This document shows positions 32,285-41,224 of a stretch of DNA of 45,511 nucleotides, one piece after another; position 1 is the first letter of the stretch; every line of letters begins with the position of its first letter. The stretch is from assembly GCA_945877125.1 (NCBI GenBank), contig CAMCQT010000026.1, positions 1 through 45,511 of the forward strand, given 5' to 3'. Position numbers and translations under genes: made by a program. The stretch comes from Candidatus Brevifilum fermentans (GTDB lineage: Bacteria > Chloroflexota > Anaerolineae > Anaerolineales > Villigracilaceae). The notes beneath the pieces were generated by a model. The model searched no databases, had not been told where the DNA came from, and was given only the letters and a program-made list of their open reading frames with translations.

Positions 32285-34206
32285 TTGGATGCCTCAACGA
32301 GATGGCAACTCGCAAAGTGCATGTCGCCTAATTTATGCAGGAGGGGTTGCTCGGTGCGGCAGCGGTCAAAGGCAAGCGGACAGCGCGGGGCGAAACGACA
32401 GCCTGCGGGCAGCGCATCCAAACGCGGCGGATAGCCGGGAATGGATGAAAGTTTCTTTTTGGGCTTGGTCAGGTCGGGGAAGGCTTTGAGCAATTCCTGT
32501 GTGTACGGGTGGCGCGGCTCATTGTAAATGGTGTCCACGTCGGCATATTCTGCGGTCACGCCGCCATACATCACTAAAACCTTGTCACAAATCTCTGCCA
32601 CCACGCCGAGGTCGTGCGTCACAAAAATAATGGCAAGCCCGAGTTTTTTTCGCAGGCTGTCGAGCAGTTCCAAAATCTGCGCCTGAATCATCACGTCCAA
32701 CGCCGTAGTCGGCTCATCGGCGATGATGACCTGCGGGTTGCAAGCCAACGCCATCGCGATCATGGCCCGCTGGCGCATTCCGCCCGAATACTGGTGCGGA
32801 TAATGCTCCTTGTGATCTGCGGCGATGCCCACGAGGTCAAGCAGCTCAGTCACACGCGCTTGCAATTGTTCATGCGGCATAGCAGGCATGTGTTTGACGA
32901 TTGCCTCGGCAATCTGTTCGCCCACGGTTCGTACGGGGTTAAGCGCATTCATCGCGCCCTGAAACACGATTGAGATTTCCTTCCAGCGGATGGTATTTAA
33001 TTCCTCATCGCCGACCGCGGTCAGGTCTTTGCCATTAAAGAAAACTCTGCCATTTACGATCTGTCCCGCAGAAGGAAGCAAACGCAAGAGTGACAACATC
33101 AATGTCGTTTTACCGCAGCCACTTTCGCCCACCAAACCGATCAACTCGCCCTTGCTCAACGTAAAACTGATGTCTTCAACAGCCCGCGCCGCGGGTTTGC
33201 CTTCGTTAATATAATGGATAGATAAATTCTGGACTTCGAGCAACGCCCCTTTTTCTGGATTCAATTCAACGCGCCCGCTCTGGACTGTGGGCTTGCTCGG
33301 CATTAAATGATGAGTATCCAGCCTTGGGTTTAAGACCTGCTCAAGCCCCTGCCCAAGCAGAGTTAATCCCAGGACGACCCACACAATGCCCAAGCCTGGA
33401 AATAATAACGCCCACCACGCGCCAATAGACATGGCTCCGCGTCCGAAGGCGTAGTTGAGCATTTGTCCCCACGAAAGAGCGGTGGGGTCGCCAAGCCCAA
33501 GAAAGGAGAGCGTGCTCTCGTTGAGAATGGCGAGTGAAACGACAAGCACTGCCTGCACAACGAGGATCGGCATAACCAAAGGCAAAATATGATGGGCGAT
33601 GATATGCCCATTTCCTGCGCCGACGGCACGAGCGCGCAAAACAAATTTGCGCGATTTGACAGCCAAAGTCTGCGAGCGGACAACACGTGCGGTGGTTGTC
33701 CAGCCAAGTATGCCGATCACAAAAATAATATTCATCAAGGATGGTTTGGTAAGCGCGACGATCACCACCATCAGCGGCAGGTCAGGGATAACAAGCATGA
33801 TGTCGGTGAAGCGCATCAGGAGGTTTTCCCAGCGTCCGCCGAAGAAACCAGCCACCAGCCCCAGCACGCCGCCGATTATAATGGAAATAAATGCGGCAAA
33901 GAATCCAACAATGAGAGACACGCGCGCGCCAAAAACAAAATTGGAGAACACATCCTGTCCGGCGTCATCTGTTCCAAACCAGTGGGCGGCACTGGGCGGA
34001 TTATAAATATCACCGACCTGAAACTCAGCCGACGATGACGAATCGTAAGGAGCAATGGCAGGCGCAAAGATTGCCATGAGAATAATAACAACCAGCATGG
34101 CAAGTCCCACAATACCAATGCTATTTTTAGTAAAAACCCGCCAAAAATTCAGCAGGCGGACAAGCCATTGGCTTTTAGGTTTAGCGACCAAAATTGTAGT
34201 TTCCAT
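32281..34206 (-). CDS. Peptide ABC transporter permease-ATPase fusion (DppC-DppD)
   Basis: A 641-residue fusion. Residues about 1-285 form a DppC-type permease with an N-terminal helix ([19 protein letters not shown]) and the permease EAA-like loop near [19 protein letters not shown]. After a 30-residue linker, residues about 315-640 form a DppD-type ATPase with Walker [10 protein letters not shown], signature YSGGMRQR and Walker [13 protein letters not shown], ending with a [10 protein letters not shown] extension. The two domains are normally separate genes. I see no frameshift at the junction, so the fusion looks genuine. It starts four bases after the end of the upstream permease gene. 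Confidence 0.93.
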   Translation of the reverse strand: METTILVAKPKSQWLVRLLNFWRVFTKNSIGIVGLAMLVVIILMAIFAPAIAPYDSSSSAEFQVGDIYNPPSAAHWFGTDDAGQDVFSNFVFGARVSLIVGFFAAFISIIIGGVLGLVAGFFGGRWENLLMRFTDIMLVIPDLPLMVVIVALTKPSLMNIIFVIGILGWTTTARVVRSQTLAVKSRKFVLRARAVGAGNGHIIAHHILPLVMPILVVQAVLVVSLAILNESTLSFLGLGDPTALSWGQMLNYAFGRGAMSIGAWWALLFPGLGIVWVVLGLTLLGQGLEQVLNPRLDTHHLMPSKPTVQSGRVELNPEKGALLEVQNLSIHYINEGKPAARAVEDISFTLSKGELIGLVGESGCGKTTLMLSLLRLLPSAGQIVNGRVFFNGKDLTAVGDEELNTIRWKEISIVFQGAMNALNPVRTVGEQIAEAIVKHMPAMPHEQLQARVTELLDLVGIAADHKEHYPHQYSGGMRQRAMIAMALACNPQVIIADEPTTALDVMIQAQILELLDSLRKKLGLAIIFVTHDLGVVAEICDKVLVMYGGVTAEYADVDTIYNEPRHPYTQELLKAFPDLTKPKKKLSSIPGYPPRLDALPAGCRFAPRCPLAFDRCRTEQPLLHKLGDMHFASCHLVEASK

Positions 34207-34209
34207 TGG

Positions 34210-35238
34210 CTACTCCGTCTGCACGCGCGGGTCGAGATAGCTATACGTAAGGTCAGCAATGAGATTGGCAAAGATCACTGTGACCGCGATCAATAAAAAC
34301 GCGCCTTGCAAGACAGGGAAGTCACGCCGCCCAACCGCCTCAAAGATCGCACCGCCCAAGCCGGGCCAGGAGAAGACTGCCTCAATTTGAATGGCTCCAG
34401 CCACAGTAAAACCAAGATTGATGGCGATAATTGTCACCAGAGGAAGCATGGCATTTTTTAAGGCATGGTCTTTCAATATCTGAAAAGTGCTCAAACCTTT
34501 GGCTTTTGCGGTCAAAATATAATCTTCTGAAAGTACGTCGATCAAACTGGAGCGCATGATTAATGTGTATTCGCCCATGTAGACAATCGTGTAAGTCAGC
34601 GTGGGAAGGAGCATGTGACGGAAAATATCTGCCCATTGCTGCAAAAGCGGCAGCGAACTTGAGCCCGGCGTTGCCTTGCCAGCCAAGGGCAGTCCGTTGC
34701 TGCTTCCCCAGAACAGCAGAATAATTGCCAGCCAAAAAGTAGGCAGACTCCAAACCATCAGGCTGGTAATAACTGCGGAATAGTCTATGGATGTATGCGC
34801 TTTCCACGCGGCAAAAACCCCAAAAATTACGCCAATAATAATTGAAAGGATTTGCCCCGCGCCGATCAGCAGTACCGTATTCCATAAACGCTCGGACAAA
34901 ATATCTGCAACCGGGCGATTCGTATGATAACTGATTCCCAATTCACCTTGAAACAGGTTGCCAATATAAATAAAGAATTGCGTATCCAGCGGGTTGACAG
35001 CGCAGCTGCCTACCTTAATCGGGTTCAGCGATTCAAAACAATTGATGACGGGCTTGTCCAAACCAAAACGCACCCGCAGCATTTCAACCGCCTCTTTTTT
35101 CAAACGCGGGTCACGGATGCCAGCCCGTGCAGGGTCGCCGGGCAGAACTCTGAATAAAAAGAAGTTCAGAACAATAACAAATAATATTGTAAAAACTGCC
35201 CATGCTATTTTTTTCAATAGAGTGCGGGTGCGGTTCAA
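34210..35238 (-). CDS. Peptide ABC transporter permease (DppB-type)
   Basis: A 342-residue permease with an N-terminal helix (IAWAVFTILFVIVLNFFLFR), RVLPGDPARAG, and the C-terminal transmembrane block. The EAA-like cytoplasmic loop is DYILTAKAKGLSTFQILKDH. A roughly 30-residue periplasmic insertion with two cysteines (NCFESLN, VGSCAVN) lies after the first helix. It pairs with the DppC part of the next gene. A stable hairpin separates it from the binding-protein gene. Confidence 0.94.
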   Translation of the reverse strand: MNRTRTLLKKIAWAVFTILFVIVLNFFLFRVLPGDPARAGIRDPRLKKEAVEMLRVRFGLDKPVINCFESLNPIKVGSCAVNPLDTQFFIYIGNLFQGELGISYHTNRPVADILSERLWNTVLLIGAGQILSIIIGVIFGVFAAWKAHTSIDYSAVITSLMVWSLPTFWLAIILLFWGSSNGLPLAGKATPGSSSLPLLQQWADIFRHMLLPTLTYTIVYMGEYTLIMRSSLIDVLSEDYILTAKAKGLSTFQILKDHALKNAMLPLVTIIAINLGFTVAGAIQIEAVFSWPGLGGAIFEAVGRRDFPVLQGAFLLIAVTVIFANLIADLTYSYLDPRVQTE

Positions 35239-35261
35239 GGTCGCTCCTTGAAGTTGATAGG

Positions 35262-35292
35262 ATTGGGTGCGGAAGAAACTTCCGCACCCAAT
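35262..35292 (-). repeat. Hairpin between binding-protein and permease genes
   Basis: ATTGGGTGCGGAAG and CTTCCGCACCCAAT pair around AAA. The inner GCGGAAG / CTTCCGC also appears in the palindrome at 10742. It may protect the binding-protein mRNA or reduce read-through. Confidence 0.8.
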
Positions 35293-35298
35293 ATAAAA

Positions 35299-36966
35299 CT
35301 ATTTAACTGGTTCTATTACCACCAGGGAACTCACGTCTGAAAGCTCAACCTTTGACTGTCCTGTGAGCCAGCCTGTAAATCGGTCGGTGCGGAACGCCTG
35401 GGTGCTCTGGGCATACCAGGGGATGATGTACACCACATCATCATGCACCATCTTCTGCATTTCCCATACAATAGCCTTGCGTGCCTCAAAATCAAGTGTG
35501 ATTTGTTGCTGCGCATAAAGTTCATCGTAGGCAGGGTTGGAGTAACCCGTTTCACTAGATCCAGTGGGAATTGCCTCCGTCGTATAAACATACAACAGCG
35601 CACTTGGGTCAGGGTCAGAACCCCAGCCCCAGAGCAGGATATCAAAGTCGAAAGCGGGGCAACATTGAGAGGTCAGTGCGTCCGGATCCACAGCTTGCAT
35701 TTCCAATGTGACTCCGATCTCACCCCACATCTCACTCAGCAACTCTGCCAGACGAGGAGCAGTGATGCTGTCGCTGGGCCAGTTCAAACGGAAGGTTAGC
35801 GGACGTGAGCCGTCTGGCATTTCACGGACTCCATCGCCATCTGTGTCAAAATATCCCGCATCGTTTAAAATCTGATTTGCTTTTTCAACATCAAACTCGT
35901 AATCCTTTATGGAATTGTTGTACCACACGCCAAGCCCATCGGGGATAAGGGTCAAGCCTGGGGTGCCAAGCCCAAGCAGGATCACGTCGATTAATTTCTG
36001 CTTATCGGTGGCGTGAGCCAGAGCCAGACGCATGTCACGGTCGCGCAAGGCTGGGTGTCCGGTGCAGATTCCGCCATCATCCTTCGGGCAGTTTTCATCT
36101 TCCAACTGATTGAAGACAATATCCGAAATATCGGGGGCAAGCGGTGAGCCGACCACCACTTCAACATTCTCTGCAGTTTTCAATGACTCAACAGCCGTAT
36201 TGGACATTTCAGTGATCATATCCAACTGACCGGTCTTGATGGCCTGCACCAGCGCATCCTGATTCTCAAACGTTTGGAAGATGACTTCGTCCACTTTTGG
36301 TGGGGTTGCAAAATGTTCCTTGTTCGCGGTCAGACGGATAAATTCACTTTGAACGTATTCAGTCATCTTGAAAGGGCCGGAACCTATCATTTCAACATTT
36401 TCGTATTCAAGTTTGTCCACGCTTTCCCAAATATGCTTGGGAAGAACATAAAGAAACACCAACTGGCTTTCGATGTTGGGAATCGCCTCGGTCAGCGTAA
36501 GGACAACTTCATTGTTTTCAGTGGCTTTGATACTTTCGAAATACGGAGTGTAATATCCGTTCATGTATGGATATTCGGGCGTATCCTTGTAAAGATTGTA
36601 GGAAAAAGAAACATCCTCGGCAGTCAACGGCTTGCCATCGTGCCACTTAATGCCGTCTTTGATCTTGTAGGTATAGACCAAGCCATCGTCAGACCGATCA
36701 ACACTTTCAGCCAGTGTAAGAGTAAAGGAACCATCCAGATTGAGTTCATACATTGAATCGTAGACCAATTCAAGGATCGTGTATGACTCGGTTAAAATGG
36801 CAAGCCCTGGATTGAGCGAATCAGGATTGCCAGCCCAGCCAATCTTTACAACTGCGGGCTCTGTGGTGACTGGCGCTTCTGATGTGTCCGTGGAGGCAGG
36901 TTTTCCTCCACATGCCGAAAGAATTAAAACGGCAAGGACTAAAAGATAGAGCATTTTACGTTTCAT
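35299..36966 (-). CDS. Peptide ABC transporter substrate-binding lipoprotein
   Basis: A 555-residue family 5 solute-binding protein. The signal peptide ends in the lipobox LSAC (Cys near residue 20), so it is anchored outside the membrane. It shows the SBP_bac_5 features TYKIKDGIKWHDGKPLTAEDV and DAGYFDTDGDGVREMPDG. It presents peptides or related compounds to the permeases downstream. The ribosome binding site AGGAG is eight bases before the ATG. It is the first gene of the operon. Confidence 0.94.
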   Translation of the reverse strand: MKRKMLYLLVLAVLILSACGGKPASTDTSEAPVTTEPAVVKIGWAGNPDSLNPGLAILTESYTILELVYDSMYELNLDGSFTLTLAESVDRSDDGLVYTYKIKDGIKWHDGKPLTAEDVSFSYNLYKDTPEYPYMNGYYTPYFESIKATENNEVVLTLTEAIPNIESQLVFLYVLPKHIWESVDKLEYENVEMIGSGPFKMTEYVQSEFIRLTANKEHFATPPKVDEVIFQTFENQDALVQAIKTGQLDMITEMSNTAVESLKTAENVEVVVGSPLAPDISDIVFNQLEDENCPKDDGGICTGHPALRDRDMRLALAHATDKQKLIDVILLGLGTPGLTLIPDGLGVWYNNSIKDYEFDVEKANQILNDAGYFDTDGDGVREMPDGSRPLTFRLNWPSDSITAPRLAELLSEMWGEIGVTLEMQAVDPDALTSQCCPAFDFDILLWGWGSDPDPSALLYVYTTEAIPTGSSETGYSNPAYDELYAQQQITLDFEARKAIVWEMQKMVHDDVVYIIPWYAQSTQAFRTDRFTGWLTGQSKVELSDVSSLVVIEPVK

Positions 36967-37006
36967 GTTTTTCTCCTCTCCAAGTTGAAAAAATTGAAAT
37001 TACTAA

Positions 37007-37051
37007 AAGCACTGCGCCATGACAGAAATCACCTGCCGTAGCGCAGTGCTT
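37007..37051 (-). repeat. Hairpin in the leader of the binding-protein gene
   Basis: AAGCACTGCGC (37007-37017) pairs with GCGCAGTGCTT (37041-37051). It is 40-85 bases upstream of the binding-protein start codon. It could be a leader structure or another dispersed palindrome; the CACTGC core also occurs at 39509. Confidence 0.65.
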
Positions 37052-37169
37052 ACTTCGTCAAAAAATTAACGAAATTGCATGCCAAGCAAATAAGGGAACC
37101 ATCAGTTGAATTATCCACTGATTCAGAATTTTACTGTAATAATAGAATTCGTGAAAGTTAATCCAGACT

Positions 37170-37496
37170 ATTCACTACGGCTTTCTCAAAATCTGAAAAT
37201 CTTTAACGCGAATGGCTCGAATGAAGCGAATAGCGCGAATTTTTCTATACTTTCGCGTAATTTGTAATAGTCAGCAATGGGTTGAACATTTTTTGAGCAA
37301 CGGAGGCGCGAAGTTACTAAGAAAAACAACGTAAAAACTCCGTGTCTCAGTGCCTCGGTGGTAAAAAGGTTTTTGTTCAACCGTTATCTGACGATTACAT
37401 ACTTTCGCGTAATTCGCCCAATTTGCGTAATTCGCGTTAAGTCTTTGCCATAAACTTATAAAATGGTCAAGCTACTTTGAGAAAACCGTAGAATAT
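37170..37496. repeat. MITE-like element with inverted ends and GCGAAT-rich arms
   Basis: Left end CTACGGCTTTCTCAAA (37175-37190) faces right end whose complement is CTACGGTTTTCTCAAA (37476-37491), 15 of 16 bases. Inside both ends lies CTTAACGCGAAT-type sequence followed by repeated GCGAAT words in opposite orientations. GGTTGAAC and GTTCAACC form an inner pair. No protein is encoded. Confidence 0.55.
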
Positions 37497-37583
37497 TCAC
37501 CAATAACATGCCACCCAATGTTGAGACGCTTCGTCCGGTTTATAATGCCCATTAAGAATGGTAAAGTGAAAAGGATGCAAAAT

Positions 37584-39437
37584 ATGGAAAACCCCATCAA
37601 ACTAACTGAAAAGTACGAGCGAAATGGATGGCCATCAATAAAACGGCCGGATGTCAAACCGCCTGCGGGATGGAACCTCTCGCTTCTTACCTCCATTGAG
37701 CGGATTCGGTCTCACGCGCTTTCTTCTCAGGGACAGATTGCCTGCATCAAAGACGGCGAGACGCTTTCAGACGTTTTCACCCTGTCAGCCAATGGCGGCT
37801 GGCTCGCACGCATCACCACTGATCGTCCGCTGGCGGCGTATTGGGATGATGAAGTTCCAGAGTGGTCACCTGATGGCAACTGGCTGACCTTTGGCATTCG
37901 TGGGCATGTTCATATTGTTCCACGCGAAGGCGGACTGCCCAAAAAGATCACAGACTTTGCTACCGCAGCAAGCGGCGCACGCTGGATGCCCGACTCAAAC
38001 GGTTTGATCGTCACCATTGAACGAGATGACACCGACCAGTTGCTCCTCACCGACCGCGAAGGTTCCTGGCCGCGCGCGCTGACCACCGACACAGTCGGCG
38101 ACCATTGGGATGCGCGCCCTTCGCCCGATGGAAAATTTATCGTCTTCAATCTGCGCCGTTTCGATGACCTGAATCGACTCGATATTGTTTTGCTTGAAAT
38201 GGCTACCGGCAAGCAAGTGACTTTGTACGGAAAACCATCGACACGCGCCGTATCTCCGAAATGGTCGCCAGACGGCAAATGGATTTCGTTTATCTCACAG
38301 GAAACGGGACGCGAAGAGTTGTATCTCATCAAGCCAGACGGCGAAGGCTTGCATCAATTGACCAAGGCTGGTCAGGATATTTTCCAATATGAATGGTCAC
38401 CTTCTGGAGAACAAATGCTCGTGGTGGTCAACAAAAGTGGCTCGTTTGAGTTAATGCTCCTCGAAGCAGAATCAGGCTCAACGGTTGAATTAAGAAGCGA
38501 GGCGGGCATTCATTCAAATCCAAACTGGGCGAAGGACGAGTCATTTATCACATTTGAATTTGAGGGTCCAACTCTCCCGCCCGATCTGTATCGCATGGAA
38601 CTACCGAGCAAAAAAATAACGCAACTGACTTTCTCAACGCCGCCTGCACTTCAAAGAAATAAAATGGTTGTACCCGAAGCTGTTTCGTACAAAAGTTTTG
38701 ATGGGCTGGAAATTCCCGCATTTTTATATCGCCCCGAAAAATCAAACGGCGCGGCAATTTTGTACCCGCATGGCGGGCCGAAAGATCAATATATTTTGGG
38801 CTGGGATGAACTCGCGCAATATTTTACGGCTAAGGGCTACACCTATCTCGCGCCAAACTATCGCGGCTCCACGGGCTACGGTCAGGAATTTGAGCGCGCC
38901 AATTACGACGACTGGGGCGTCGGCGACACGCAAGATTGTTTGCACGGCGCAAAATATTTACGTACCGTCAAAGACATCAAGCCTGACCGCATTGGAATTG
39001 CAGGTGGAAGTTATGGCGGCTACATGACCATTGCTTCACTCTCGCGTGACCCCGAATATCTTTTTGCGTGCGGCGTTGCAAAATATGGCGACTCAAACCT
39101 GGTCAGTTCGTGGGCGCAATGTGAAAAACGTCTACGGCTTTACACAGAAATTTTCCTCGGTCATCCCTCTGAAAATCTTGGTATTTATTTGAAAGGCTCC
39201 CCCATCGTCGAGGCGAAGAATGTTCAAAAACCGGTCTTGATCTTGCATGGTTTGTTGGACACAATTGTTCCGCCCGAAGCAAGTGAAGAATGGGTTGAGG
39301 CGCTTCGCCGCGAAGGGAAGACCTTCGAATACAAAACCTACGACGACGAGCCGCATGGGTTCCTGCGCCGCGAGAATCTTTACGACGTTTACGAGCGTAT
39401 GGAAAGATTCCTCGATTGGTACCTTTTGCCTAATTAG
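37584..39437 (+). CDS. S9-family prolyl oligopeptidase-like peptidase
   Basis: A 617-residue peptidase, from the ATG with AAAAGG nine bases upstream; an ATG nine bases earlier is also possible. Residues about 60-360 form a WD40-like PD40 propeller with repeated WSPDGKW and PDGKFIVF words. The C-terminal alpha/beta hydrolase has the nucleophile GGSYGGYMT, Asp in HGLLDTIVPPEAS and His in DDEPHGFLRR. It lacks a signal peptide, so it is probably cytoplasmic and cleaves oligopeptides. Its position next to a peptide transporter fits that role. TATAAT lies at 37541-37546. Confidence 0.93.
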   Translation: MENPIKLTEKYERNGWPSIKRPDVKPPAGWNLSLLTSIERIRSHALSSQGQIACIKDGETLSDVFTLSANGGWLARITTDRPLAAYWDDEVPEWSPDGNWLTFGIRGHVHIVPREGGLPKKITDFATAASGARWMPDSNGLIVTIERDDTDQLLLTDREGSWPRALTTDTVGDHWDARPSPDGKFIVFNLRRFDDLNRLDIVLLEMATGKQVTLYGKPSTRAVSPKWSPDGKWISFISQETGREELYLIKPDGEGLHQLTKAGQDIFQYEWSPSGEQMLVVVNKSGSFELMLLEAESGSTVELRSEAGIHSNPNWAKDESFITFEFEGPTLPPDLYRMELPSKKITQLTFSTPPALQRNKMVVPEAVSYKSFDGLEIPAFLYRPEKSNGAAILYPHGGPKDQYILGWDELAQYFTAKGYTYLAPNYRGSTGYGQEFERANYDDWGVGDTQDCLHGAKYLRTVKDIKPDRIGIAGGSYGGYMTIASLSRDPEYLFACGVAKYGDSNLVSSWAQCEKRLRLYTEIFLGHPSENLGIYLKGSPIVEAKNVQKPVLILHGLLDTIVPPEASEEWVEALRREGKTFEYKTYDDEPHGFLRRENLYDVYERMERFLDWYLLPN

Positions 39438-39449
39438 AAACTCATGTTA

Positions 39450-39560
39450 CGCAGTGTCGTTCTGAGCGGAGCGAAGAACCTCTACGACTGCATCAGAGAC
39501 CCTTCGCTACACCTGCACTGCAACAAACGCAGTGCGGCGCAGTGTCGCTCAGGGAATCAT
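39450..39560. repeat. Palindromic element with a nested second palindrome
   Basis: GTCGTTCTGAGCGGAGCGAA at the left faces CGCTCAGGG at the right. Between ACCCTTCGCT and CGCTCAGGG lies a 37-base insert (39509-39545) with GCACTGC-AACAAAC-GCAGTGC. The four bases CGCT occur on both sides of the insert. Confidence 0.7.
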
Positions 39561-39601
39561 GGCTGGGTGTGTGACATTAGTTAGAAAAAGGAAAATATAA
39601 A

Positions 39602-40801
39602 ATGGCTAGTCCTTTATTGACTACACAAAATTTATTATTTTTCAATTACGATGAAATGACCTGGGACAAAGTTGCGGAGTTGCCGCGTGATACGCCGCTT
39701 GTGATTCCGCTCGGTTCAGGCTACAACCTGAGCCTGCTTGCTGACCCATTGGGAAATCCTACCCGATTCGGAATCCTGCCATCCATCCCGTTCGGCTGGC
39801 GCGGAAGCGGACTGGAAGTGCCGGACGCCATTTTTGCCCAATACATCGCAAACCTGATGGACAGTCTGCGGGATGATGGATTCTCGCGCGTGTATTGCCT
39901 CGTGCCGCAAGGCTTTGACCCACAATCCACATTCATCCTTCATTATTCATCCTCCGTCCTTCGCCTGCCACATATTTCCAGCTATGCGCCAAAAACTTTT
40001 CTGCCGCCAGACAGCGAACGCGGCAAGGTGATTTTGATTCCCATCGGTCACACCGAGCAACACGGGTTCCACCTCCCTCTCATGGTGGATACCGTCATTA
40101 TTGACTCAATTGCCCAAGGGACAGCCCAGCAAGTGCCTACGCGCAGTTTCGCAATACCCGTCATGCCGTACGGGGTTTCCACACATCGCTCGTCTTTTGC
40201 CGCAACTTTGAATGTGGGCGGACGTGCCTTCGAGGATTTCTGGGGCGCAGTCATTGACGTTCTCGTGGCACGCGGATTTGACCGCTTCTACCTCATGAGC
40301 GGACACGGCGGCAATAGCTCGTTTCTTGTGAATGTCGTCAAATATGCTGGCGAACGTCACCGCAGAATATTCTGCGCGACAGCTTTCCTGCATACGTCGG
40401 GTTCCATCGGCGCGGCGGCTTTGGATAAATATCGCACATCCAAGATTGGCGGCATGGGACACGCAGGCGAACTTGAAACTTCCTACATGCTGCATCTTCG
40501 CCCTGAACTATGTCAAATGGAACGTGTTGTGGATGAAACCGATTTCGTCGCTACGCCTGATTATTATATGGACTGGATCGAAGGCGGCGCTCTTGTGGCT
40601 AACCCGCCTTGGGACGATGACTCAAAGACCGGCGCGTACGGCGCGGGAAGTCATGGGACTGCCGAAAAAGGACGCCTCTGGCTGGAAGCTGCAATCGCCG
40701 AAAAAGTTGATCACGTGGAGCAAATCCACGAGCAACATGAGCGGCGCGAGAAGAGACGAAATGAAGGCTATGGATTGTGGGGGAAGTTTCGTGGTGAGTG
40801 A
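39602..40801 (+). CDS. Creatininase-family amidohydrolase with duplicated N-terminal half
   Basis: A 399-residue protein. Residues about 140-390 form a complete creatininase domain with metal ligands Glu152 and His154 (GHTEQHGFHLPL), Asp163 (MVDT), His235 (SGHGGN) and Glu290 (GHAGELETS). Residues about 15-110 look like a shortened, degenerate copy: TPLVIPLGSGYN matches the strand before the first ligands, and IPFGWRGSG with LRDDGFSRVYCLVPQG matches MPYGVSTHR and LVARGFDRFYLMSGHG. All metal ligands are lost there. Family members hydrolyse cyclic or linear amides, including creatinine and mycofactocin precursors; the substrate here is unknown. AAAGG precedes the ATG. Confidence 0.88.
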   Translation: MASPLLTTQNLLFFNYDEMTWDKVAELPRDTPLVIPLGSGYNLSLLADPLGNPTRFGILPSIPFGWRGSGLEVPDAIFAQYIANLMDSLRDDGFSRVYCLVPQGFDPQSTFILHYSSSVLRLPHISSYAPKTFLPPDSERGKVILIPIGHTEQHGFHLPLMVDTVIIDSIAQGTAQQVPTRSFAIPVMPYGVSTHRSSFAATLNVGGRAFEDFWGAVIDVLVARGFDRFYLMSGHGGNSSFLVNVVKYAGERHRRIFCATAFLHTSGSIGAAALDKYRTSKIGGMGHAGELETSYMLHLRPELCQMERVVDETDFVATPDYYMDWIEGGALVANPPWDDDSKTGAYGAGSHGTAEKGRLWLEAAIAEKVDHVEQIHEQHERREKRRNEGYGLWGKFRGE

Positions 40802-40830
40802 GAAGTAAAAAGAGTGAGAAGTGAGAAGTG

Positions 40831-40870
40831 AGAAGTGTCTCCCAGGTTACTAAACTTGGGAGACACTTCT
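40831..40870. terminator. Bidirectional terminator between creatininase and AsnC-like genes
   Basis: AGAAGTGTCTCCCA (40831-40844) pairs with TGGGAGACACTTCT (40857-40870). It is preceded by four GAGAAGT-like units (40810-40837) that extend into the stem. Confidence 0.85.
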
Positions 40871-40895
40871 TTGTCGCTTGAAATGACAATTCAGA

Positions 40896-41126
40896 TTACA
40901 CGTCAACGGCGAGACAAGTGAGGGTTTGCTCCACGCCGGGGATGGGCTGAATCTCCAGGGCGGTGACTGCGCCGAGTTCAGTAAGGTCAACGGTTTCAGC
41001 AACAGCCACGGCGTCATACGGACCAAAGGTCATATGAGCTTCAATAATATTTTTTAGCTTGCGGAGATCCTCAACCACTTGTTTGACTTCACCCGCGTGG
41101 ATCTTGATCATGATATAAGCTTTCAT
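40896..41126 (-). CDS. Stand-alone Lrp/AsnC ligand-binding (RAM) domain protein
   Basis: A 76-residue protein with the RAM fold only (MKAYIMIKIHAGEVKQVVED, then MTFGPYDAVAVAETVDLTEL). The DNA-binding HTH of Lrp proteins is absent. Such short proteins are common next to varied genes and are thought to bind amino acids. The start has AAAAGGAGAAACC before the ATG. Confidence 0.9.
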   Translation of the reverse strand: MKAYIMIKIHAGEVKQVVEDLRKLKNIIEAHMTFGPYDAVAVAETVDLTELGAVTALEIQPIPGVEQTLTCLAVDV

Positions 41127-41224
41127 GGTTTCTCCTTTTGTTCAATTTCTTGTTATGAAGGAAAGTACCTAATGAATAAGCAAACGCCCACGGCGCCGCC
41201 GCTTGCACTTATATAATAGCAGGT

